Source of the DNA: Glaciimonas immobilis
Lineage (GTDB): Bacteria; Pseudomonadota; Gammaproteobacteria; Burkholderiales; Burkholderiaceae_D
DNA: 64,000 nt
Direction of reading: 5' to 3'
Assembly (NCBI RefSeq): GCF_011947285.1
Contig: NZ_JAAOZT010000006.1
Coordinates: 62,001-126,000, forward strand
A model generated the notes under the pieces. It was not told the origin of the DNA and made no database searches. It saw nothing but the letters and a program-made list of their open reading frames with translations. This document shows positions 1-8,623 of the stretch, piece after piece (position 1 is the first letter of the stretch; the number at the start of each line of letters is the position of its first letter). The position numbers and the translations under genes are program-made.

Positions 1-2
1 TG

Positions 3-1283
3 CCGATGACTACAGGTCGCGATGTTGATTATGCAGAACAAAAGGCGTTGCACATGGACGCCAGCGTGCCAGTCGTCTGGCTGGAATCGAACGAGATTTC
101 CTACGTTCTGTACACGTCAGGCACCACCGGCAAGCCGAAGGGCGTGCAGCGCGATGTCGGCGGACAGGCGGTCGCGCTGGCGACCTCGATCGATTATATC
201 TTTTGCGGCAAAGCGGGCGGTACGTTCTTTAGCACCTCGGATATCGGCTGGGTAGTCGGGCATTCTTACATCGTATATGGACCGTTGATCGCCGGTATGA
301 CAACCATCATGTATGAAGGATTGCCGATTTCGCCCGACGGCGGCATCTGGTGGAGCATCGTCGAAAAATATAAAGTGACGCAGATGTTTTCGGCGCCGAC
401 GGCAATTCGTGTATTGAAAAAACAGCCACCCGAACTTTTAGAAAAGTATGATGTGTCGTCTCTGCAAGCGCTTTTTCTGGCGGGAGAGCCACTCGATGAA
501 ACGACCTCAACCTGGATCGCCGGTGCGCTGGGGGTGCCAGTTTACGATAACTACTGGCAAACGGAATCGGGCTGGCCCATGATGACCATCGCCAAAAATA
601 TCGAAGACAAGCCAACCCGTTTAGGTAGTCCGGGCATACCAATGTTTGGCTATAAAATGCAATTAGTCAACGAGACTACTGGCGAAGTGTGCGCGGCCAA
701 CGAAAAAGGTGTTTTGGTCGTTGAGGGGCCATTGCCCCCCGGTTGCCTGCAAACACTCTATGGCGACGATGAACGGTATGTGAGTACTTACTGGTCCAAT
801 TTTGAGCGTCAGGTCTATTCCACCTTCGATTGGGGGGTGCGTGATGACGATGGTTACTATTTCATTTTGGGCCGCACCGATGATGTCATTAATGTTGCGG
901 GACATCGCCTCGGCACGCGGGAAATCGAAGAGAGTATATCCAGCCATCCCAACGTATCAGAAGTCGCCGTCGTCGGTATCGAAGACAAGTTGAAGGGGCA
1001 GGCTGCGGTGGCTTTCGTGGTGTTAAAAAATGCCGCCGTCCTGACCGATGATGCTGCCAGAGCAAAGTTAGAAAAAGAAATCATGGGTGTAGTGGACAAA
1101 CAAATCGGCGCCGTAGGTCGCCCATCGCGGGTGTACTTCGTTAATTTATTGCCCAAGACGCGTTCGGGAAAATTACTGCGACGTTCGATTCAGGCCATTT
1201 GTGAAGGCCGCGATCCTGGCGATTTACCGACGATTGAGGATGCCAGTTCGTTGCAGCAGATCAGCGCTGCAGTAGGGCGCTGA
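3..1283 (+). CDS. prpE: Propionate--CoA ligase (PrpE-type), 3' part only
   Basis: C-terminal two thirds of an acyl-CoA synthetase of the PrpE type, which makes propionyl-CoA from propionate, ATP and CoA in the cytoplasm. The window edge cuts it: about 425 residues remain, against roughly 630 for the family. The first ATG in frame (position 6) is internal, so no start is visible. The ATP-binding signature YTSGTTGKPKG lies near residues 36-46 of the visible part. The YWQTESG motif, the hinge GRTDDVINVAGHR and the C-terminal catalytic lysine in KTRSGKLLRR are all present. These motifs fix the ANL superfamily, and the GGTFFSTSDIGWVVGHSY stretch is typical of propionyl/acetyl-CoA synthetases. The exact substrate is inferred from family resemblance. 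Confidence 0.85.
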   Translation, partial: PMTTGRDVDYAEQKALHMDASVPVVWLESNEISYVLYTSGTTGKPKGVQRDVGGQAVALATSIDYIFCGKAGGTFFSTSDIGWVVGHSYIVYGPLIAGMTTIMYEGLPISPDGGIWWSIVEKYKVTQMFSAPTAIRVLKKQPPELLEKYDVSSLQALFLAGEPLDETTSTWIAGALGVPVYDNYWQTESGWPMMTIAKNIEDKPTRLGSPGIPMFGYKMQLVNETTGEVCAANEKGVLVVEGPLPPGCLQTLYGDDERYVSTYWSNFERQVYSTFDWGVRDDDGYYFILGRTDDVINVAGHRLGTREIEESISSHPNVSEVAVVGIEDKLKGQAAVAFVVLKNAAVLTDDAARAKLEKEIMGVVDKQIGAVGRPSRVYFVNLLPKTRSGKLLRRSIQAICEGRDPGDLPTIEDASSLQQISAAVGR

Positions 1284-1564
1284 CAGGTTTTTTTATTCCA
1301 GACCGAGGAAGGTGGGCGCACAACGGGATGGAGGGGTGAAGAGGCGCACTATTCATGTATATTAATTGTTATTAGGATAAGTGTAGGTACAAGTACAAGC
1401 AACAGTAGCTGGCTATCGGCAAATACCGCGTGTTTGTCGATAGCGCTGTATTATAGCGACCGGGCATAGCAACCCGGTAAGCGCAACCCCGGCATAGGGG
1501 CGCTGAGGCATTTTCCTTTATTTTCCTGCGTGATACCGCCCGTTTCTTTTCATCATCAATCACT

Positions 1565-2515
1565 ATGACCTATATCATTCGCCCGGCGACGGTTAGCGAC
1601 GCCGGGCACGCATCCACGCCATTATCAACCCGATCACTACCGCTGCCCGTTGTGGACGGCGTTGCGCCCAGTTATGTCTGGCTACCAGCGGGTGACTGGC
1701 CCGATTTACTAACTTTTTTAATACAGCGCTTTCCGGCGATATCGGGAATCACCTGGGTTGCGCGAATGGATAAAGGCGAAGTGGTTGATGCTAACGGCAT
1801 CAGGCTGACATCGGCAGCGCCCTATCGACACGGTGGCAGGATTTATTATTACCGCGAGCTGGACGCTGAAACGCCGATACCATTTGAAGAAGTGATTCTG
1901 TATCAGGATGAACGGTTATTGGTTGTCGATAAGCCGCACTTTTTGCCGGTGATTCCCGCGGGCCGGTTCTTGCATGAGACCCTGCTGGTCCGACTAAAAA
2001 AGAAAACCGGACTGTCGGAGCTGTCACCCATTCATCGGCTGGATCGAGAGACCGCCGGCGTGATAATCTTCTCCCGTGACATCGCTTCACGCGGCGCGTA
2101 TCAATCGCTTTTTCAGCACCGTAAGGTGGACAAAGTATATGAAGCCGTTGCCCCGAGCATGCCGCAACTTGTATTCCCATTGATTCATCAGAGTCGGATG
2201 GTGGAAGGTACACCTTTTTTTAGAATGGAAGAAGTAAGCGGCGAGCCAAACTCGGAAACCCAAATTGACCTCATTGAACACCGGCAAGAAAATAGCTTAT
2301 ACCGCCTGCATCCGCTGACCGGTAAAAAACATCAGTTGCGCGTCCACATGGCGGCGCTGGGGATGCCGATTGTTAATGATGTTTTTTATCCGGACATCAA
2401 CGATTGCAAGGGCGACGACTGGTCGTCACCCTTAAAGCTATTGGCAAAGAGTATTGCGTTTGAAGACCCGATCAGCGGCCAGCGCCTGCACTTTGAAAGC
2501 AACCGTACTATCTGA
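1565..2515 (+). CDS. RluA-family pseudouridine synthase
   Basis: 316-residue RNA pseudouridine synthase of the RluA/RluC/RluD superfamily, which isomerises uridine to pseudouridine in rRNA or tRNA. The catalytic signature HRLDRETAG is near residues 157-165, its Asp being the expected nucleophile. It is followed by the family blocks IIFSRD and, near the C terminus, LHPLTGKKHQLRVHMAALG. The N-terminal 80 residues look like a degenerate S4-like or family-specific lead-in (LPAGDWPDLLTFLIQRFP). The target base cannot be read from sequence, so no gene symbol is given. It follows prpE after 281 bp and is probably a separate unit. Directly after its stop lies an imperfect tandem repeat. Confidence 0.85.
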   Translation: MTYIIRPATVSDAGHASTPLSTRSLPLPVVDGVAPSYVWLPAGDWPDLLTFLIQRFPAISGITWVARMDKGEVVDANGIRLTSAAPYRHGGRIYYYRELDAETPIPFEEVILYQDERLLVVDKPHFLPVIPAGRFLHETLLVRLKKKTGLSELSPIHRLDRETAGVIIFSRDIASRGAYQSLFQHRKVDKVYEAVAPSMPQLVFPLIHQSRMVEGTPFFRMEEVSGEPNSETQIDLIEHRQENSLYRLHPLTGKKHQLRVHMAALGMPIVNDVFYPDINDCKGDDWSSPLKLLAKSIAFEDPISGQRLHFESNRTI

Positions 2516-2520
2516 AAAAC

Positions 2521-2594
2521 ACCAAGGAGGAACGTACCAAGCAGGAACGTACTAAGCTAGAACAAATCAAGCAAGAACGAATTAAACAAGATGC
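2521..2594. repeat. Imperfect short tandem repeat after the pseudouridine synthase
   Basis: Four to five degenerate copies of an element like CAAGCAGGAACGTAC fill the gap between the stop of the pseudouridine synthase and the next gene. Successive copies read AAGGAGGAACGTACC, AAGCAGGAACGTACT, AAGCTAGAACAAATC and AAGCAAGAACGAATT. The copies have no obvious function. Similar microduplications follow several other genes in the window. Confidence 0.7.
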
Positions 2595-2610
2595 ACCTCA
2601 GGAGTAAACC

Positions 2611-2871
2611 ATGAGATCTACCCGTGCCACCTACGCCATTGAGCGTCTTAATGCGCGTAGTCCCGGCCAGCGCTATTCAATGATCCGCACCGCAACCGAA
2701 TTATTTATACTGGCAAAAAATGCGGGCGATGATTTGCCGATCCGCGTGAGTGAGCCGCTGGAACTGGATGCCTTCGTAAAATTCGTCAACGCTTACGGTC
2801 CCCAAATTCCCAAACGCGTGAGTAAGCTGGATGTCGCATTTGAAAAGCAGTTACATAAAAAGGATAGTTAA
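2611..2871 (+). CDS. Small conserved-looking hypothetical protein
   Basis: 86-residue basic, soluble protein that I do not recognise. It has no signal peptide, membrane segment or cysteine motif. It has a mixed helical look (ATYAIERLNARSPGQRYSMI at the N terminus) and a Lys-rich tail. The ATG is preceded by a GGAG-like site (caggagtaaacc). Its stop lies only 8 bases before the start of the downstream alpha/beta hydrolase, so the two are probably co-transcribed and perhaps translationally coupled. Codon use is like the neighbours. Function unknown. Confidence 0.65.
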   Translation: MRSTRATYAIERLNARSPGQRYSMIRTATELFILAKNAGDDLPIRVSEPLELDAFVKFVNAYGPQIPKRVSKLDVAFEKQLHKKDS

Positions 2872-2879
2872 CCGCCACT

Positions 2880-3560
2880 ATGGATAACGGTCCAGGCACC
2901 TTAACTAGCGGAGGTAATACGCCTGACCTACGGGAGGCCCGCGTTCATGCCGTCCTGGTGCACGGCATGGGCCGCACACCAGTGTCAATGCTGATTTTGG
3001 CAGCACGGTTACGCGCAGCGTGCGTGCGACCGATATTGTTCAGCTATTCCGCCGCCTTCGAACGTTGGCAACCGTGCGTTGCGCGATTGCATCAATTCCT
3101 TGCAACCAAGCTCAACGGAGAGCGTTATATCGTGATCGGTCATTCGCTCGGTTGCCTGCTAACGTGCGCGGCATTGCCCGGGTTGCCGCGGCAACCGGAA
3201 GCGTGTTTTTTCCTGGCGCCGCCTATGCAGGCGAGCCATCTGGCGCGGACCTTTTCGCGCTGGCGTTTATTTCAGTTAATGACCGGCGAGATGGGGCAGT
3301 TTGTGGGACAGAAGAATTGGATTAAGCAATTGCCGATACCAGCTGTTCCTACCACCATTTATGCCGGTAGCGCTGGCCCGCGTGGCCGCTGGTCCCCGTT
3401 TCGTGATGAGGTCAATGACGGTATCCTGACGGTCGCCGAGACGCAACTTCCGGATATTCCGACGATTGTCGTACCATCCCTGCATACCACGATCATGAAC
3501 TCGCGCCGGGTCTGCGACGATATCATCGCGACCATTCATCAGGCCAGCTCCGACGGTTGA
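2880..3560 (+). CDS. Alpha/beta hydrolase
   Basis: 226-residue protein with the hallmarks of a small serine hydrolase. VHGMGRTPVSM near residues 27-37 forms the oxyanion-hole loop, the nucleophile elbow GHSLGC is near residue 88, and a late His is in SLHTTIMNS. There is no signal peptide, so it is probably cytoplasmic. The start ATG is 8 bases after the stop of the preceding small gene, which suggests one operon. The short lid-less form (about 220 residues) fits esterase or lipase-like members such as the RBBP9/YdeN type. The substrate cannot be inferred. Confidence 0.75.
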   Translation: MDNGPGTLTSGGNTPDLREARVHAVLVHGMGRTPVSMLILAARLRAACVRPILFSYSAAFERWQPCVARLHQFLATKLNGERYIVIGHSLGCLLTCAALPGLPRQPEACFFLAPPMQASHLARTFSRWRLFQLMTGEMGQFVGQKNWIKQLPIPAVPTTIYAGSAGPRGRWSPFRDEVNDGILTVAETQLPDIPTIVVPSLHTTIMNSRRVCDDIIATIHQASSDG

Positions 3561-3640
3561 ACAATGAACTTTGGTATTTGGCCTCACTGCAATGCAGAAC
3601 CTACAGCTGGTAAAAAATAATGCAACGGAGAAGATAGCAC

Positions 3641-4432
3641 ATGACAATAGGAATTTTAGCCGCAATGCATGATGAGGTCGCCGACCTGATCGGTGCGATG
3701 ATAAAGCAGAGCGGCAATCAGGTGCACCGCATCGGCATGCGTGATTATCACGTCGGTAAGCTCGACGGACAATCGTGCGTAGTGGTCCTGGCCAGAATCG
3801 GCAAGGTTGCCGCAGCAGCGACAGCGGTCACGCTGATTCGCGAGTTTGATGTGACGGAAGTGATTTTTACCGGACTTGCCGGGGGCATCGGACGCGATGT
3901 GGCGATCGGTAACATCGTCATTGCCGATCGGTCGGTTCAGCATGACATGGACGTCCGCCCACTTTTTCCCCATCATGAAATTCCTTTACTGGGCCGGTCC
4001 GAATTTGCGACGGATATCGCGCTATCTGCCGAACTGAAGGTCGCAACCGAGTTGTTTTTAAAGGAGGATTTTCAGCAATCGGTTGCGCCGGAGGTGCGTG
4101 AAGCGTTCGGCATCAAGCAGCCTGTCTTGCATATCGGCCTGATCGCCAGCGGCGATCAATTCGTAGCAGACGTTGAAAGAGCAAACGGTATTCTGGCAGA
4201 CTTCCCCCAGGCTCTTGCGGTTGAAATGGAAGGTGCGGCAGTGGCGCAAATATGTTTTGAGTACGATGTGCCGTGCGCGATATTACGTACGATATCGGAC
4301 CGGGCGGACGCTAGTGCCCATGGTGATTTTGGGGCATTTTTGGCGGGGGTTGCCAGTCATTATTCTGCTGGAGTTTTACGGCGATTTTTTAGTGGACGTC
4401 GGGATGAAGAGCAAATAAATAGGCGAGGTTAG
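3641..4432 (+). CDS. mtnN: 5'-methylthioadenosine/S-adenosylhomocysteine nucleosidase
   Basis: 263-residue nucleosidase of the MTA/SAH family. It cleaves methylthioadenosine and S-adenosylhomocysteine to adenine plus the thio-ribose product, serving methionine salvage and autoinducer-2 precursor formation. Visible signatures are the N-terminal IGILAAMHDEV, the phosphorylase-like TGLAGGIG block near residues 81-88, VEMEGAAVAQ with the substrate-binding Glu, and RTISDRAD with the catalytic Asp. It is about 30 residues longer than the E. coli enzyme, mostly in the middle. The start ATG at 3641 follows an AACGGAGAAG site. Its 3' end runs into a 15-bp tandem duplication carrying several stop codons. 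Confidence 0.85.
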   Translation: MTIGILAAMHDEVADLIGAMIKQSGNQVHRIGMRDYHVGKLDGQSCVVVLARIGKVAAAATAVTLIREFDVTEVIFTGLAGGIGRDVAIGNIVIADRSVQHDMDVRPLFPHHEIPLLGRSEFATDIALSAELKVATELFLKEDFQQSVAPEVREAFGIKQPVLHIGLIASGDQFVADVERANGILADFPQALAVEMEGAAVAQICFEYDVPCAILRTISDRADASAHGDFGAFLAGVASHYSAGVLRRFFSGRRDEEQINRRG

Positions 4433-4460
4433 CTGGTAACTGAATAGCTGGTAACTAAAA
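4428..4460. repeat. 15-bp tandem duplication over the mtnN stop
   Basis: TAGCTGGTAACTGAA is followed directly by TAGCTGGTAACTAAA, beginning at the TAG stop codon of mtnN. The duplication places TAG, TGA, TAG and TAA codons close together. It belongs to the set of post-stop microduplications noted elsewhere in the window. Confidence 0.75.
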
Positions 4461-4585
4461 CGTGTTGTGCTCCGTGGATACTGGTCTGATCATTTCCGAC
4501 CAGCACCCCGAGGCGATACCCAACATGCGCCAATGTCGTCACGGGTCCGCCTCAGCTATCTAGCCAACAACCATTAACCTGAAAT

Positions 4586-4912
4586 TCACTGCATCGCCGA
4601 GTAAACAGTAGGCATCAAAAATTGATTCTCTATTCTCTCCACAATAATGCTCACGGCTTCTGTTTCGGCCCGTTGCTTTAACCACGCTGGGTCGCTCGCA
4701 AACGCATTCCACTTGGTTTCTCGTTCAGCCAAACTTTCCCATTGCAGCATGTACGTCAAAGTTTGATTGCTGGACCCGATCAAGGTCGTCCAAAATCCGA
4801 CCTGCCTGATGCCGTATTGCTCCCAAAATTTAAGCGTAATCGTTTCAAAGCGATTATTCAGTGCCGGCAAACGTCCCGGTGCACAGTAATAAGTCCGCAT
4901 TTCATAAATCAT
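4586..4912 (-). CDS. NIPSNAP family protein
   Basis: 108-residue protein with the NIPSNAP ferredoxin-like (dimeric alpha/beta barrel) signature. It starts MIYEMRTYYCAPGRLPAL, has a central TLTYMLQWESLAERE strand-helix block, and a W-N-A-F segment before the C-terminal helix. Bacterial members are small soluble proteins of unclear role, often beside catabolic enzymes. It stands alone between mtnN (convergent) and the DUF3034 gene (divergent). A short fossil of a second NIPSNAP gene is seen at 10774-10821. No catalytic residue can be proposed. Confidence 0.8.
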   Translation of the reverse strand: MIYEMRTYYCAPGRLPALNNRFETITLKFWEQYGIRQVGFWTTLIGSSNQTLTYMLQWESLAERETKWNAFASDPAWLKQRAETEAVSIIVERIENQFLMPTVYSAMQ

Positions 4913-5249
4913 TTTTATTCTCCGCTTACATTGTTTTTCACAAGCGCCGTGTTCGTGCGCCCAACAGATATTTCTCCACGATCATAACGTACACAAAAAA
5001 TCATTGCTCGCGACCATTCGGGATAATCATGATTTCTCAGGAGAAATATACTAATTTTTAGGTTACGGTAAGTAGTTCGTTTGTGAAATTCTTAGTTGCG
5101 CCTTAAAAACAACGATAAAAAATAACTAAAATTGTTTGAATCCAATTGTTTTCTCTGCACGTATCACAGAGAAGGAAAAAAATGTAGATAGCACAGTGGG
5201 TCTTTGCGCCCCAATCTATCGAGAAGTTTAATTCATCAGGGAGGACGAT
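4913..5249. other. AT-rich intergenic region, divergent
   Basis: This 337-base, AT-rich gap separates the leftward NIPSNAP gene from the rightward DUF3034 gene, so it should carry promoters for both. I see a clear ribosome-binding site (GGGAGG, about 5236-5243) for the DUF3034 gene. I see no strong -35/-10 pair and no gene. Confidence 0.5.
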
Positions 5250-6176
5250 ATGCGTTTAAAAACCACGATTGCAACGATAGCTGGCTTGCTTATTTCCAGC
5301 GGTGCGTACGCTGACACCGGGAAGCTCTTACTTACGGGTGGCGTTACCTCCATCGATGGCGCTGCGGGTGGTGGGCTGACGCCTTGGGCAGTTATTGGTA
5401 GCAATGCCACTGCCGATCAGATTGGGGGAACGGTACATTTTTCCCGCGCTAAGGTGAATGACTATTCTTTGAATACCTATGGCGCGTCGGTCGGCATTAT
5501 GGACCGGGTAGAACTAAGTTTGGCACGCCAGGATTTCGACGCTTCGCCAGTGGTGGGTGTGAATGGCCTGGGCTTTAATGTTAGCAATAGCCAGCACATT
5601 AAGATGGACATTCTGGGTGTAAAAGTGAAGGTTGCCGGGGACGCGATTCTGGATAGCGATACATTGATGCCGCAAATTGCGGTCGGCGTCGAATTCAAAA
5701 AAACCGATGCAGGGTCATTTTCCCCTGTCATCGCGGCGTTAGGTGCGAAGGACACCGGTGTGGATTTCTATGTCAGTGCCACCAAACTATTTCTTGCGCA
5801 AAGTATCCTGGTCAACGCGACGTTGCGTGCTACAAGGGCTAATCAAAACGGTTTGTTAGGTTTTGGCGCTGCAGCCGGTGAAAATAACTACAAATTCGAA
5901 CCTGAATTTTCAGTCGCTTATTTGGTTACCAAAAATGTGGTGATTGGTGCTGAATATCGCTTCAAGCCAAATAACCTTGAGCGCGTCGGTAACACCTTGC
6001 CATTGCCACGAAATGGTTTGCGCGAAGAAGACTGGAAAGATGTCTTCATTGCCTATGCCCCGATGAAGAATATCTCGTTTACGCTGGCCTACGTGGACTT
6101 AGGTCATATTGCTCCGGTGCTGGTTAAAAACCGGAAGCAAACCGGCGTCTTCCTTTCTTCACAGATCGCATTTTAA
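5250..6176 (+). CDS. DUF3034 family exported protein
   Basis: 308-residue protein with a signal peptide (MRLKTTIATIAGLLISSGAYA) and the DUF3034 look: TGGVTSIDGAAGGGLTPWAVIG near the mature N terminus, followed by many alternating beta strands. This suggests an outer-membrane or periplasmic beta-rich protein. The chain ends in an aromatic residue (SSQIAF), as porin-like barrels commonly do. A strong GGGAGG ribosome-binding site supports the start. It precedes an exported truncated haemoglobin by 17 bases, so the pair is probably one transcript ending at the terminator near 6712. No function is established for this family to my knowledge, and a barrel is only inferred. Confidence 0.8.
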   Translation: MRLKTTIATIAGLLISSGAYADTGKLLLTGGVTSIDGAAGGGLTPWAVIGSNATADQIGGTVHFSRAKVNDYSLNTYGASVGIMDRVELSLARQDFDASPVVGVNGLGFNVSNSQHIKMDILGVKVKVAGDAILDSDTLMPQIAVGVEFKKTDAGSFSPVIAALGAKDTGVDFYVSATKLFLAQSILVNATLRATRANQNGLLGFGAAAGENNYKFEPEFSVAYLVTKNVVIGAEYRFKPNNLERVGNTLPLPRNGLREEDWKDVFIAYAPMKNISFTLAYVDLGHIAPVLVKNRKQTGVFLSSQIAF

Positions 6177-6193
6177 ATATTCGAGGTGTAAAC

Positions 6194-6646
6194 ATGAAAA
6201 AATATTTCTGCACTATATTATTCTCAGTCGCCAGCGTGATGTCGGCAAATCTGCTGGCTCAAAATACGCCTTTAATGCCACCTGCGTCAGTGGAAGTATA
6301 TAAAGAATTTGGCGAGAAACCGGGTCTTATTAAATTGATGGACGACTTTATGATCCGGTTGGTCGCCAATCCTGTAACAGGCCCGTCGTTTGCGCCCGCC
6401 AATCAGGTTCGTATTAAGGCGGAACTGGTTGAGCAGTTTTGCCAACTCTTGAGTGGTCCATGTACTTATCAAGGCATGAGCATGAAGACTGCGCATGCCA
6501 GCCTGCATATCAATAAGCCACAGTTCAATGCACTGGTAGAAGAGCTGCAAAAATCGATGGACGCAATGAATATTCCGTTCAGAGCACAGAATCAATTGTT
6601 AGCGCAGCTTGCGCCGATGTATCGGGATGTTATTACGGTTAAGTAA
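6194..6646 (+). CDS. Exported group 1 truncated haemoglobin-like protein
   Basis: 150-residue protein with an N-terminal signal peptide (about residues 1-22, ending SANLLAQ), then a truncated globin domain. The order EFGEKPGLIKLMDDFMIRLV, FCQLLSGPCTYQG and MKTAHASL is typical of group 1 globins, with His101 as the likely proximal haem ligand. Most truncated globins are cytoplasmic, so export to the periplasm is notable. It is co-oriented with the DUF3034 gene 17 bases upstream and ends before a strong terminator. It is convergent with the FccB-type flavoprotein, so a link to periplasmic redox chemistry is possible but unproven. Possible roles are oxygen, nitric oxide or sulfide handling. Confidence 0.8.
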   Translation: MKKYFCTILFSVASVMSANLLAQNTPLMPPASVEVYKEFGEKPGLIKLMDDFMIRLVANPVTGPSFAPANQVRIKAELVEQFCQLLSGPCTYQGMSMKTAHASLHINKPQFNALVEELQKSMDAMNIPFRAQNQLLAQLAPMYRDVITVK

Positions 6647-6711
6647 ACATTTTTTGCGGTGATACATATCTTAAGATCGCCGTAAATTTTTTTCGGTTAT
6701 ATGGCGAATAG

Positions 6712-6748
6712 AAAATGCTCCTTTGGTTTTAAAGGGGCATTTTTTTTT
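6712..6748 (+). terminator. Intrinsic terminator after the globin gene
   Basis: A 13-bp stem (AAAATGCTCCTTT with AAAGGGGCATTTT, one G-T pair) has a 6-base loop and is followed by a run of T to 6748. It ends the DUF3034-globin unit and lies just before the convergent flavoprotein gene. Confidence 0.85.
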
Positions 6749-6819
6749 AAATATTTATTTTTTTAGTGTGTGGCAGGACGTTGAATGATGACGTCGAAGT
6801 GGTAGCGATAGCCCTGCAG

Positions 6820-8079
6820 TTAAGTCAGCACATCTGCCCAAATATTCAGTGCCCAATATTGCGCATCCGTGTATTCCTGGGCTGAAGGATGAGCCGACGT
6901 GCCTCCTCCCGGCGCGGCCTTCATTATCTTTTCTGCCGCGTCATATCTGTACACCGTGGTGACATGCATCGCAGTTTTATTGTCGGCGTAGCTATAGCAC
7001 GTGTTGCCAAAAACAGGAGACGGATCCGGTGCCTCATCCGACAGCATAAACGCCAGTGCATTGGCGCATACTTTCGCCTGAGATGTGGCGATGTGCGCGG
7101 ATTTTGGCAGGCCGGAATCGACGCCATCGCCGATGATGTGAATGTTCGGGAACACTTTTGATTCATAGGTACGAAAATCCACCTCACACCAACGCTTGTC
7201 GACATTTGCCAGACCGGTATTCACGCATAAATCGCTGGCGCGTTGCGGCGGGATCACGTTCAGGACGTCCGACTTTACGGTGTCGAAATCTGTTTTAACC
7301 GTGCGCGTTGATACATCGATTTCTTTCAGGCTGCTGCTGGGAAAATATTCAATGAGGCCCGGATATAAATCTGCCCAGACGCGTTCAAATAACGGTCTTT
7401 TAGAAGTGATCGCAGGATTGGCATCCAGAATCAGAACCTTCGATTTAGGCTTATGATTTTTAAGATAGAAAGCTACCTGGCAGGCACGCTCATAGGGGCC
7501 CGGCGGACAGCGATACGGTTGTGCCGGAATCGTCAACGCAAATACGCCGCCATCCGGCATCGCCCGTAATTGATCAAATAGATTTTGGGTTTGTGGTCCG
7601 GCCTTCCATGCATGGGGAATTTTTTGCTGGGCTGCCAGATTGTTCAGCGCAGGAAGCCGGTCGTACATAAAATCGATGCCGGTTGCGACGATCAGCTTAT
7701 CGTAAGAAAGCTTACCTTTAGAAAGACGGATTTCGGACTTATCCGGATCAATGGCAATAACCTTGTCCTTGATCCATTTGATACCGTGATTCTGCTTCAA
7801 TAAATCGTAGGGAAGAGTGATATCGCTAAGGGTCTTTTCGCCGCCCAAAACCAGATTACTAACAGGGCATGATACAAAGTCGGCGTTGGGTTCAATGACA
7901 ATGACTTCAATTTTTCCATGCCCCCACATCCTCAGATATTTGGCTGCAGTTGCACCACCGTAACCTGCACCGATGACGATAACACGGCCCAGTTTTTCTT
8001 TCTTTGCAAGCGCAGGTGCTGACATGGAAACCCACATCGCACCGCCTGCACCATATTTTAAAATGTCCCGACGATCCAT
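6820..8079 (-). CDS. Flavocytochrome c sulfide dehydrogenase-type flavoprotein (FccB-like)
   Basis: 419-residue exported FAD protein. It has a twin-arginine-type signal (DRRDILKYGAGG, ending APALAKK), a Rossmann FAD-binding loop VIGAGYGGATAA near residues 35-46, and FVSCPVSNLVLGG, where Cys71 matches the cysteine that carries FAD covalently in flavocytochrome c. The later YRCPPGPYERAC block, IGDGVDSGLPKSAHIATSQA and the C-terminal FCSD-type domain fit sulfide dehydrogenase. Family members oxidise sulfide to sulfur in the periplasm and pass electrons to a cytochrome c subunit. The start ATG comes directly after the cytochrome c stop (one base between), so the two are translationally coupled. 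No fccAB symbol is assigned because the neighbouring Sox-like genes suggest a different physiological substrate is possible. Confidence 0.8.
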   Translation of the reverse strand: MDRRDILKYGAGGAMWVSMSAPALAKKEKLGRVIVIGAGYGGATAAKYLRMWGHGKIEVIVIEPNADFVSCPVSNLVLGGEKTLSDITLPYDLLKQNHGIKWIKDKVIAIDPDKSEIRLSKGKLSYDKLIVATGIDFMYDRLPALNNLAAQQKIPHAWKAGPQTQNLFDQLRAMPDGGVFALTIPAQPYRCPPGPYERACQVAFYLKNHKPKSKVLILDANPAITSKRPLFERVWADLYPGLIEYFPSSSLKEIDVSTRTVKTDFDTVKSDVLNVIPPQRASDLCVNTGLANVDKRWCEVDFRTYESKVFPNIHIIGDGVDSGLPKSAHIATSQAKVCANALAFMLSDEAPDPSPVFGNTCYSYADNKTAMHVTTVYRYDAAEKIMKAAPGGGTSAHPSAQEYTDAQYWALNIWADVLT

Positions 8080-8080
8080 T

Positions 8081-8446
8081 TTATTTTCCCCGCATGGTTT
8101 GAGAGCGCGCTTTTAAAGAATGCTCCTGTGCGTGAGGATACGCCCTCGGCTGCTCGGCAAAATACTGTCCAAGCTGAAGTATTTCTTCTGCTGTTAATCC
8201 TCTTACGTTTTGTGGCATTACCTCGGTCGAGTCGGTTTGCTTTTGATACTCGTGCATGCGCTTGACGAAGTAACCCGCATCCAGTCCCGCCAGCACGGGC
8301 GTTCCACCGAGGCTCAATCCATTGGTTCCGTGGCAGGCAGCACAAGATCCGGCAAGGGTCATGATATGCGGGTTATCTGCCGCGGCGTAAGCAGTTGTAA
8401 ACAACGGTATCAACGCAAACAATACGAGCAGCTTTTTTTTGAGCAT
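8081..8446 (-). CDS. Periplasmic cytochrome c (FccA-like electron acceptor subunit)
   Basis: 121-residue class I cytochrome c with a signal peptide (about residues 1-22, ending TTAYAAA). It has one haem-binding site CAACH at residues 35-39 and a probable axial methionine in EVMPQN near residue 77. Size and single haem match the small cytochrome subunit that accepts electrons from FccB-type flavoproteins. Its stop is one base before the flavoprotein ATG on the minus strand. Family knowledge supports a flavocytochrome complex. The partner and electron exit route are inferred. Confidence 0.8.
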   Translation of the reverse strand: MLKKKLLVLFALIPLFTTAYAAADNPHIMTLAGSCAACHGTNGLSLGGTPVLAGLDAGYFVKRMHEYQKQTDSTEVMPQNVRGLTAEEILQLGQYFAEQPRAYPHAQEHSLKARSQTMRGK

Positions 8447-8623
8447 GGTTTTTATATTTGATGTCGACAGGTGTGTATGATCATTACAACGATGCGTTTC
8501 TCTGCTGGGAGGAAGGTGCTGGCAGACTAAGATAGCGAGTTGGTGTACAACGGCAGTGCAGCATTAAAGAATAAAAACGGCGTAAAGACGGTAAATAAGC
8601 TAAACACAAATTCTTTTGCATCT

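Noticed and set aside
307-642. Long antisense open frame over prpE
   Set aside because: It lies entirely opposite a well-supported gene, has no ribosome-binding site and has no recognisable domain.
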